From contig CAUEEP010000307.1 of NCBI GenBank assembly GCA_958450365.1, forward strand, positions 62,001 through 126,000: a DNA stretch of 64,000 bases. The letters are read 5' to 3'. The DNA comes from Mesorhabditis belari. Taxonomy: Eukaryota > Nematoda > Chromadorea > Rhabditida > Rhabditidae. Made by a program: the position numbers and the translations under genes. Below, piece by piece: positions 55,973 through 64,000 of this stretch. Position 1 is the stretch's first letter; each line of letters opens with the position of its first letter. Under the pieces are notes generated by a model. It searched no databases. It was not told the origin of the DNA and was given only the letters and a program-made list of their open reading frames with translations.

Positions 55973-56177
55973 TTACTGGTTATTGAAGGTTTTTGATGAA
56001 GTTAAGCTCAAAAATACACCCGGTTTACGGTCGTTTATTCGATTTGCTTCAAGAAAAAGCCAAAAATCTACCTCATGTAAACCGCGAAACCAATCTTGAG
56101 GCGATTTCTTGAGGAAATAACCCCCACCACTGTACGGCTCTAGATAGTCCCTAGCACGGCCGTTTTTCGGCACCAAG
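55973..56177 (-). pseudogene. Orphan-gene exon 9 copy, cut at its start
   Basis: Reading downward: VPKNGRARDYLEPYSGGG, DWFRGLHEVDFWLFLEANRI. Homology stops abruptly at 56177, where an F-box fragment on the other strand begins. Confidence 0.7.
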
Positions 56178-56179
56178 GG

Positions 56180-56471
56180 TCTCAGGAGAGGGGTTGCCGA
56201 ATCGTCGATTTTCTTTCACGATTCCCTGGAATGAAGCGTTTCGACGGGGAAAATCAGCAAAACGTCACCAAAATAGCGAAAGAAATCTGGGATAAGCATT
56301 TGAATTACGATTTCGATTTCACAGAGAAATCAGACATTTTTCGACGGAACATTGACTCGAGAAGGGATTGTGTCTACATGTTTGGATCACACATACACGG
56401 ATGATACCAGAACCGGAACGGAATTTTTCGCTTTCTACGTTCATCCGCAATCGGAAAAGACGAGGTTTTGA
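56180..56471 (+). pseudogene. F-box-family C-terminal fragment
   Basis: It begins at the RDCRIVDFLSRFPGMKRF codons and runs to the family stop. One indel near 56390 (GGATCACACATACACGG) shifts the frame before the FFAF tail. It is followed by the usual 3' flank to about 56740. Confidence 0.75.
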
Positions 56472-56919
56472 GAGTTTTGTATCGGGGTTCATACAGTTTT
56501 AGTGCCTTCGTTGTATCATGGTCACATTGTCATGGATTTCATCCAATTCATCCATTTTCGATATTGCCTATGCAACTGGAGCAGAAGTTGACAAGGATTA
56601 ATCTTTGTTTCGATATATGACTATTATTTGACAAGAATGTACTATTTGTTTGCTATAAAAATAAAGCTTGATGAATAGCCGAAAAGTGAAATGAAATAAA
56701 AAAGTTAGCCAGAATAATTGGAATGGCATACACATCGATTGGAGATCATCGGAAACAAGAGAGGGCAAAAAGCCATTTAGCAAGCCAATTTGCAGACGGC
56801 GTCAAATTTCTGGGACCGTTAATTTGCAGCTCTGGCCACCGATCGAATCACTCAATTCTGTCAACTTTGATAAAGAAAATGACATTTATTTATCAATCAA
56901 TAAGGCAAAAAAGGGTTTT

Positions 56920-57373
56920 GGAAAAACTCACGAGTACATCCGTCGAAAGAGCAAATCAGAATGTTCTTTTGTTCTTTTGTCACAATTGGTTTTATAACAA
57001 TTCCTTTCTTGGGTCCACCCTTCTTCAGATCTCATTCATCACAGAGCTTGACAAAAATTTCAATAATCTCCTTTGATATTCCATGATAGTCGCGAAGTTC
57101 CCTCCACATAATATCGCGTTCAGCGGGTCCTAGTCGTTTGTGAGTGTCCATCAGTAGATTGAAGAGCTCCTCCTTCCTGACCACTCACTTTGGTTGATTG
57201 TTTTGCCCGCTTCGGTGACTGTAAAGATTCGCTTGGTCCTGTTCGTATCGTAGAGAGAAACGATTTAGCAAGTTGACACCATCGCGTGATTTTTTTTTCT
57301 TCTTATCGTTTCCCTCGCTGAATTCTTGGATTTTCACAACGATTTCATTGTATTTGTCAGCAGATGGTATCAA
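56920..57373 (-). pseudogene. Integrase-like transposon relic
   Basis: Reading downward from 57373: SADKYNEIVVKIQEF, then in other frames LLMDTHKRLGPAERDIMWRE, SKEIIEIFVKLCDE followed by a TGA, then KKGGPKKGIVIKPI. The order (Tyr/Asn-rich start, a His...Cys region, KKG-PKKG) resembles the zinc-binding N-terminus of retroviral-type DDE integrases found in nematode repeats. It lacks the catalytic core and has stops and frame changes. The assignment is by pattern only. Confidence 0.5.
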
Positions 57374-57783
57374 AATCTTCTTGGATGTGAAAAAATAAAA
57401 AACAATTACAATTTCGCGTCAAAAAACATTCGAGTTTCCTTTTGAAAGCAAGATAAGAAAATTCAAAAACGCCGTATCTCCGGCTTCAAACCATTGGCAA
57501 ATCTTTTCTTTCTTTTTATAGCCATGGGCAAATCTAGTATTACCCATTGGCAAGCGAGTGTTTCGCCGGTTAGCTGAGTATCTTCAGGGAAAAGATATTC
57601 AGCTAATGATTTTGTAAAAAAGGCGCGAAATTTTCGGACAGTCATTCATTTTACAAGCGCTCCCGAGTGGGTGCCTATTTTATTTTCACTTTTTTCCTGT
57701 TTTTACTATTTATAACGAAAATCCCTTACCAACCTATATATGTTTATTTTGCAGAGATGGTGCTGCTGACCCACCTAATTTCG
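57374..57783. other. Distal F-box unit block (reverse), no supported gene
   Basis: Reverse of the block at 15403-15770; open frames are not conserved. Confidence 0.45.
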
Positions 57784-58501
57784 GGTACAAGACGAGCTTA
57801 GCCACGACAAGCCGACCACGCCACCGCACTATATTCTATTCCCCTATCGCCTATATCAACCGAATCGCGGAAGTTTGTGAGTTTCTTTTTGAGGTTTAGA
57901 TCTAAATGCCTTTGCTTTTGTGGAGCTTTCTAAAATGGCCTGTAGGTGTTTTGTTGTTTCATTTTCCTTTTGTTTAGCGTCAGGCAGTAGGATTATTTTA
58001 TACCTTTGATATTTATCTTGAAAAAGGCGTCGAATTTAGTCAAATCTTACCTGATCAACGGCTTCTCAAACTCTCCCTTATAAGCGACAATGCTGAGCTG
58101 TGTATCGGTGCCATTTAGAACTTCAAATCCGTTGGTACTGACGATAGGCCTAAATTGATGGAATAACGAAACTCCCTGATGCTAAACAAAATGAAGTTAA
58201 CGTGTCGCACATTTTGTTTTAAGTCTTATGATTTTTTGATTCTAATCTTCTAAAAAGATCGAATTCTACCGCCCTTTTCCGAAAAAGTACATTCCTTTAA
58301 GTTAAAAAGCGGTTGTATATGTATGTTACTTGCCCATAGAGCAGGCAACAAAGCAAAAGAAGGCTGTACAAAAGCATAAGCATTTAGATCATAACCCAAA
58401 AACCAACTCACGAACTTCTGCGATTCGACGTTTAGCCTGATATGGTCGATATTCTAGTAGAGGGAAGTGATCGGCGTATCGTGGCTGAGATCGCGTCGTA
58501 C
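57784..58501. repeat. Foldback element of the F-box unit (plus-strand unit)
   Basis: Reverse orientation of the element at 14631-15402. Confidence 0.55.
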
Positions 58502-58710
58502 CACGTTGTTGTCTTTATAGAAAACCATTAATGAGACTAATTAAACTCACATCTAATAGCGTGAGCGGAAGTTTCTTTTCGCTTTCGGATTCATAGATTG
58601 CTTAAAATGGTTTTTTGCTGTCTTGATAGCTCGGGGTTGAAATTTTTTATGTTCAGTCTGATTATGCTTGATAAGCCGAGTTATCCAGAGATTGTTGTGA
58701 GTCTTGTCTA

Positions 58711-59120
58711 CAGAGTCCGTCATAATTACTCATAATCACTGTGGAGGGTCTAGCTCAGTCAAATGATCACCGATTTACAAACATTTTATGAGTGAATTTG
58801 GAGCGGGTCTCCTGTAGCGGTGTGTATTATCGAATCGATAGGAGTTCACAATTTTTTAAAATGGACTTTCAACTTTGGGGTCGGGCTCAACCTGGCAGAC
58901 AATCTAGTTTTGGGGCTGATGGTGCCAGGCATGATGTGACTCCCAACTTTGAAAGCTTGTTTAAAATATTTTAAAAATTTAAAATATAAATATATTTTTG
59001 AACTCCTATCGGTTAGATAATAGACACCGCTACAGGAGTCCCGCCAAAAATTTTTGTGGGAATTGTTTGCCTTTGGAATGAGCTACCCTCAAGTGTGATG
59101 ATCAATTATGACACACCCTG
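58711..59120. mobile_element. CAGGGTG MITE, one end decayed
   Basis: 410 bp; the left end is mutated to CAGAGTCCGTCATAATTACT, the right end is good (ACACACCCTG). It ends about 80 bases upstream of the F-box start. Confidence 0.7.
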
Positions 59121-59203
59121 TGAAAGCTTTTAATTCTAATTGCTGACTTGGTTTTAGAAATCTAATTGTTTTTTTATTTACAGGTAGACGGACGCCAAGC
59201 CAA

Positions 59204-60250
59204 ATGTCGTTTGAAATGCGAAAGTTGACGTCATTCCCCATGCAGAAGCTATGCTATGACCTAGAGCTGGAGGTTTTGGAGCAGATGAAGCCCGAAGATA
59301 CGATCGAATTGGTCAAGGTGAATGCAGGATTTCGATCGATTCTGCTGCGGACACCCTGGATAGTTTTTGGGCGTCACGTGCACCGGTTACGCTCTCGGGA
59401 TGATTGGATTTGGGCCACTCGTCTTCCCCATGACTCCTGCCTCAGACTTAATGCCACTCTCCACTTTCCATTGTTCAAACGAATCCACTCGTGTGACGTG
59501 TTTCAGGCATGGTTCGACCAACCATTCCGCGACCAAGACGCGGCGATTCTGAATCACTTAAAGTCTGTGAAACATTTGTGGACATATGTGAACACGAAGG
59601 GGTTGTTGCTGAAATTTCTTGAGAATTTCCGCTCGGTGATTGCAGAATCCGCGGATATTTGTGTGGACATTGATTTGTTTGAAGAAAATCAAGTGATCAG
59701 CGAACATCTCGAGAATTTCATTGCAAATCATATGAATGACTGCGAAGAAGTCGTTTTGTGGTGTAGTTCCGCTGCTGAATTTCATTTCTACTACGCTGCT
59801 TTTGCCAAGAATTCGATAAAATTGTTAATAATAGAGTTGACCGGTCATGGGTTTGAGGAGGTCTTGCAATCGATCGTTGAAAAGAGGATCCCAAGCAAGA
59901 ATTTGAAAGCGGCTATTTATGTGAATGACCGTGATTCTCAGGAGAGCGATTGCCGAATCGTCGATTTTCTTTCGCGATTCCCTGGAATGAAGCGTTTCGA
60001 CGGGGAAAATCAGCAAAAAGTCATCAAAATTGCGAAAGAAATCTGGACTAAGCATTTGGATTACGATTTTTATTTCACAGAAAAATCAGATATTTTTCGA
60101 CGAAACATTGACTCGAGGAGGGATTGTGTCTACATGTTTGGATCATACACATACACGGATGATATAGATTCCGGAACCGGAAAGGATTTTTTCGCTTTCT
60201 ACGTTCATCCGCAGTGTGAAAAGATGGAGTTTCGAGAGTTTTTGTCTTGA
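59204..60250 (+). CDS. F-box-like protein, intact copy 5 (348 aa)
   Basis: The start at 59204 lies 20 bases after the TTTTTTTATTTACAG acceptor (ends 59183). The F-box-like region is FPMQKLCYDLELEVLEQM with PEDTIELVKVN. The variable loops read RLRSRDDWIWATRLP and YTDDIDSGTGK. The acidic middle (SADICVDIDLFEENQVISEH) is shared nearly exactly with the truncated copy at 5077. The C-terminus is FYVHPQCEKMEFREFLS, extended by four residues because TTTTGA became TTTCGA. It is apparently single-exon in the coding part. Skp1/SCF partnership is inferred from the F-box only. Confidence 0.72.
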   Translation: MSFEMRKLTSFPMQKLCYDLELEVLEQMKPEDTIELVKVNAGFRSILLRTPWIVFGRHVHRLRSRDDWIWATRLPHDSCLRLNATLHFPLFKRIHSCDVFQAWFDQPFRDQDAAILNHLKSVKHLWTYVNTKGLLLKFLENFRSVIAESADICVDIDLFEENQVISEHLENFIANHMNDCEEVVLWCSSAAEFHFYYAAFAKNSIKLLIIELTGHGFEEVLQSIVEKRIPSKNLKAAIYVNDRDSQESDCRIVDFLSRFPGMKRFDGENQQKVIKIAKEIWTKHLDYDFYFTEKSDIFRRNIDSRRDCVYMFGSYTYTDDIDSGTGKDFFAFYVHPQCEKMEFREFLS

Positions 60251-61129
60251 TACAGTTTTAGTGCTTTTGTTGTATCATGGTTTTATCATTGATTTCATCC
60301 AATTCATCCATTTTCGAAATTGCCCATGCAACTGGAGCTGAGCTTACAGGAATGAATCTTTGTTTCTATGTATTTCTATGTATTATTATTTGACAAGGGT
60401 GTATTTTTTGTTTCCTATAAAAAATAAAGCTTTATAAATAGCCGAGAAAGAGTGAAATAAAAAAGTTAGCCAAAATAATTGGAATGGGATACACATCAAC
60501 TGGACATCGGAGGGATTGCAGCGTTGAAATTGAAAGAGGCTCAAGAAACGATTCCTATTCCCGAGAAAATTGAGGTTTAGAAGAAGTTTCGATTTTTGTG
60601 GAGATTTCACTTCTAGATCCTATAGTTGACATTGAAAAAGATGAAATTGTTAGAAACAAGCAATCAGGGTACTGATGAGGCCACGGTTTTGAAACCCGAT
60701 AAGGCTAAAATTATTAAAAGGTTTAGCAAGTAAATCCATGCCTGGTTTTGGGATAAGAGTAAAGTCGGCAAGATCAGAAGTCAAATTACGATCTGGCTTT
60801 TGGAAAGTTGACCTGAATGCATTTTGTTTTGCATCTTGCAAATTGCCATTGCAAGGTTTGCGCAATTTTGTAATTTTTGTAACTTTACGAGTCTAAATCT
60901 AAGTCTAGATAAGTATAGGGATTCGCAAACGAATACTTATGAATCCCTAGCTGGACGAGGTCTGTTTTCGCCATTCTAACTAGGGCAATTATATACTTGT
61001 ACTAGTAAGCCAAGACTTGCTAGACTGTCTACTTTACGCTAGACTGGTTTTCATCTTCAGCTAGATCTAGTGATCAAGGTCTAAACCTTTAACTATTATA
61101 AATCTCCTAAACCCAAAGACACACTAGAG
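60251..61129. other. F-box 3' flank, then unique sequence
   Basis: 60251-60510 is the family 3' UTR region with ATAAAAAATAAAGC. 60520-60590 is a small piece of orphan exon 7 (RGSRNDSYSRENxGV-like). The rest is AT-rich without a gene. Confidence 0.5.
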
Positions 61130-61562
61130 TACAACGAAAAAAGGGATTGATGATGGATTGGAGGAGACACAAACAAGAAAAGAAACAACAACCCTAAAAG
61201 AAAGCTCAACAACTCCACCAAAACTCTTCAAACAAAAGTCGTCATTGAGGTTTGGCGTAGCTTTAGTAACAAGTTTTTCCGATCGAATGGTGAATTTTGA
61301 TCCCAACAGTGCCTACCGGGAACCAAGAAGGTTTTACGGTAGCCTAGAGTGCAGTAGTTCTTTAGTTGTTAATTGTAGTTCTAGTATTACTGTAGTGTTA
61401 TATAGATTATTATCATGCGTAAAAGATCTGCCCATTTTTCAGGGTCGAGGGTTCTATTTGGTGCCGAAAAACGGTCGTACCAGGGATTATCTAGAGCCGT
61501 ACCGTGGTGGGGGGTTATTTCCTCAAGAAATTGCCTCAAGATTGGTTTCGCGGTTTACATGA
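61130..61562 (+). pseudogene. Orphan-gene exons 8 and 9, degenerate copy
   Basis: Exon 8 (about 61132-61248) has lost the ATCTGGCCAACCG block, so KLFKQ is fused to KSSLR. Exon 9 (61443-61562) has an extra G in the GGGGGG run that diverts SGGGYF into GGGLFPQEI. Both changes disable it. Confidence 0.75.
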
Positions 61563-62172
61563 GGTAGATTTTTGGCTTTTTCTTGAAGCAAACCGAATAA
61601 ACGACCGTAGAACGCCTGTATTTTTCATCTTAACTTCATCAGAAAACTTTCAATAACCAGTAAATACTGGAATTTCATTTCTTAAACCTTGTTTAGAATT
61701 AACAAGCTTTGCTGTAAGTTCAAATTTCTTTCATACATTCAAAATTAAGCTTTTTTTGGTTAAACCTAGTAAGCAGAGGATTTAAATGCATCCAATTTGG
61801 TGGAAAGTCTCGAAACTGGTCTAGAAAATTGATATCATTACAGAATTACAGTGGAATACGATTTCTCAGAGAGTTTTTCAATTCTCTTTAATCCTCCTTG
61901 CTTCCGAAACTCTTTGAGCCCCAAAATTTCAATAAAATTTCAGCAACTACGATCGGAAACTCGGCAAGAATAAGCTAAATCACGAAAAAACGTGAAATTT
62001 GTCTTTCTGTAAATATTGATTTGAATAAACTTTCCGAAAAGCTAAAAGATCTTCAATTTTTAAAAGAATGACAAAATTTTCTCAAAAACTATCCACGGAA
62101 AAGAAAAAATCTGAAACCTTTGTAATATTAGAAATGAATCGGGGATTTTGATTTTGTAACCCCGCCTTTATA

Positions 62173-63743
62173 CACTGTGGTGCAAAAGTCCTGTCCCACT
62201 TACTTTTCTGAAACATTTTGTCAAAATTCTAAAATTTTTCGAAAACAACTTTTTAAGTAAAGGGGTTTTTCTGAACCCTAAGTTGTAAGTTTTTATATAA
62301 ACAAGTTTTTAGATTTAAAAAATTTATTACCTGAAAGAAAATAACAAATAAAGTTTAACATCAAAAAATATATGGTGCAAAAGTCTTGTCCCACCATTCA
62401 AAAAGGAAAGCTAGATTAATATTTGGTCGGTCCTCCTTTAGCCAAAATCACTGCTTGAATCACTGCTTGAATTCGTTGAGGCATTGAGTCGACCAAATCA
62501 CGTAGAATTCCCGAAGAAATTTGTCGCCAAACGTTTCTGATAAAGAACCAAAGCTCGACCTTTGTGTTGAATATCTTGCCCCGAGCCCAAAGATGCTCTA
62601 TAACATTCAAATCCGGCGAATAAGGAGGCACTTTGATCAATTCTACACGATAAGCAGCAAAAACGCCGGGTAGGCGAGCTCTTCCTTCATTTGCAAGCCG
62701 GACAACTCGGCCCATCATTAGCTGACTTTTGTGGCATGGAGCGTTGTCTTGATATAAGGCCCATCCTTGTGGCATGTTCGTGTTTGCAAATGGAATTAAG
62801 TTGTTCTCTATGATTGACTTGTACCTTTGAGCGTCGAGATTCGTCGAGATCGAACACTTACCCCACAACATAATGCTCCCACCACCGAATTTGACCGTTG
62901 GCTTAACGTATTTGAGGTTATAACGTTGTCCAATTGGTCTTCTGATTAAATGGTTACCGTCCGGGTAGTATAAATTAATTCTAGTCTCATCGGTAAAAAT
63001 GACTCGGGCCCAGTCATCGGAAGTCCAACACTCGTAGTTCTTTGCAAAATCATATCTCAGCTTCCGAGTTTTTGCAATGGTCAAGGGTCGTTTTGCTGGT
63101 CTTCTTGCATGCAATCCTGCTCGAATCAAGCGACGGTTGATGCTCCATCGAGAAATATTTTTGTTAGACGTGGCCTTCAACTTCATGATTCCATGGCTCG
63201 AAGTCAGATTCGGGTCGATTTTATGGTCAATGATAAGTGCTCGATCTTCAGTTTTTGTTGTAATCGGTGGACGACCAATTTTCGAAGCTCTGTGAAGACT
63301 TTGGCCTTCTTCCGATTTTGCTGCTAGCCGATTCACCGTCCTTTTATTGCATTTGAAGAGCATCGCAATAGAAGGTGATGAATATCCATATTTCTTTGCC
63401 TGCACGATCTTTTGCTTATCAGGAGTTGATAAATATTTGCGAGTCGACATCTAAAAATAAAAATATAGTACAAAAAATTCATGAGAACAAACAAAGGCAA
63501 AGAGAAAATACAAATTTTTGTTAGTGAGACAAGACTTTTGCACCATCTTTTTTCTCAAGTTTTACGAAAAAAAAGGTTTTTAAAAAACAACAAAATATTG
63601 GAGTACGGGCATTTACATAGTAAAAGATGAAGGGATAAGCTACTAAAAAAACCCGTTACTTAAAAAGTTGTTTTCGAAAAATTTTAGAATTTTGACAAAA
63701 TGTTTCAGAAAAGTAAGTGGGACAGGACTTTTGCACCACAGTG
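62173..63743 (-). mobile_element. Complete Tc1-family element (1571 bp)
   Basis: Terminal inverted repeats at 62173-62260 and 63656-63743 are 88 bp without mismatch, beginning CACTGTGGTGCAAAAGTCC, with TA on each side. A second, inner copy of the end motif (TGGTGCAAAAGTCTTGTC) occurs at 62373-62394 and, reversed, at 63524-63545. Each end therefore holds two direct motif copies about 195 bp (left) and 197 bp (right) apart, the IR/DR layout. One intact transposase frame lies between. Confidence 0.92.
62416..63450 (-). CDS. Tc1-family DDE transposase (344 aa)
   Basis: It cuts and pastes its own element at TA sites. Residues 1-55 form a helix-turn-helix (KYGYSSPSIAML, CNKRTVNRLA), and a GRPP motif at 59-62 replaces the usual GRPR. 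A second helical domain follows to about 125, with basic runs (ARRPAKRP). The catalytic residues I place are D154 (IFTDET), D235 (YQDNAPCHKS) and E285 (SPDLNVIEHLW). The D235-E285 gap is 49 residues rather than the 34 typical of Tc1; the extra segment is around GRARLPGVFAAY. A near-repeat (IQAVIQAVI) sits at the C-terminus. The frame is intact and the start is the first ATG inside the inner end repeats. Confidence 0.93.
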   Translation of the reverse strand: MSTRKYLSTPDKQKIVQAKKYGYSSPSIAMLFKCNKRTVNRLAAKSEEGQSLHRASKIGRPPITTKTEDRALIIDHKIDPNLTSSHGIMKLKATSNKNISRWSINRRLIRAGLHARRPAKRPLTIAKTRKLRYDFAKNYECWTSDDWARVIFTDETRINLYYPDGNHLIRRPIGQRYNLKYVKPTVKFGGGSIMLWGKCSISTNLDAQRYKSIIENNLIPFANTNMPQGWALYQDNAPCHKSQLMMGRVVRLANEGRARLPGVFAAYRVELIKVPPYSPDLNVIEHLWARGKIFNTKVELWFFIRNVWRQISSGILRDLVDSMPQRIQAVIQAVILAKGGPTKY

Positions 63744-64000
63744 TATAAAGGCGGGGTTACAAAATCAAAATCCCCGATTCATTTCTAATATTACAAAGGT
63801 TTCAGATTTTTTCTTTTCCGTGGATAGTTTTTGAGAAAATTTTGTCATTCTTTTAAAAATTGAAGATCTTTTAGCTTTTCGGAAAGTTTATTCAAATCAA
63901 TATTTACAGAAAGACAAATTTCACGTTTTTTCGTGATTTAGCTTATTCTTGCCGAGTTTCCGATCGTAGTTGCTGAAATTTTATTGAAATTTTGGGGCTC

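Larger units (their letters stand above)
61916..64000. repeat. Perfect palindrome centred on the Tc1 element
   Basis: 61916-62172 is the exact reverse complement of 63744-64000 (257 bases, no mismatch found), including variants private to this copy such as ATCCACGG where other copies have ATCCATGG. With the element's own 88-bp ends, each arm is at least 345 bp. It continues past the window. Confidence 0.92.

Overview
The window reads as AT-rich nuclear DNA of a Caenorhabditis-like nematode. The evidence is spliced genes with short TTTTCAG-type acceptors, an expanded F-box-like family, Tc1/mariner elements, and very many small inverted-repeat elements. There is no sign of prokaryotic gene organisation. 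The species cannot be named from sequence alone.

Two single-copy-type genes sit back to back in the centre. On the minus strand (33064-37412) is a 13-exon cys-loop (nicotinic acetylcholine receptor-type) ion-channel subunit. It has a signal peptide, a Cys-loop with 13 residues between the cysteines, all four membrane segments and a cation-type GEK/TM2, but no vicinal-cysteine pair. On the plus strand (37876-41506) is an unrecognised, highly charged, lysine/glutamate-rich gene whose nine visible exons are all in phase 0. About 0.46 kb separates the two, a possible shared promoter. Introns of both genes carry several unrelated tandem repeats.

The rest of the window is a mosaic of a roughly 4-5 kb repeated unit. 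Each unit contains one copy of an F-box-like gene of about 345 codons. Just upstream of the gene is a 380-420 bp inverted-repeat element with CAGGGTG ends and TA target duplication. Further upstream is a 0.7-0.9 kb foldback element. Downstream is a conserved 3' flank that leads into a copy of the last exons of the central orphan gene. Five F-box copies look intact: 13219-14262 (-), 22589-23617 (-), 27692-28741 (-), 49334-50404 (+) and 59204-60250 (+). At least nine more are frameshifted, truncated or reduced to a 3' tail. Units on the left are minus strand, and those right of about 47.8 kb are mostly plus strand. A head-to-head inversion flanks a fragment of the channel gene at 46.94-47.79 kb.

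Pieces of both central genes have been copied into the repeat field. The 3' half of the channel gene recurs at 9.09-10.62 kb, where it carries a Trp-to-stop change. Its TM3 and loop exons recur inverted at 46.94-47.79 kb. The last exon of the orphan gene occurs nine times. Mariner relics lie at 16.3-17.0, 20.5-21.0 and 51.67 kb, and an integrase relic at 56.9-57.4 kb.

At the right end, an apparently complete Tc1-family element (62173-63743) has an unusual catalytic spacing. It sits exactly at the centre of a perfect palindrome whose arms run to the end of the window.
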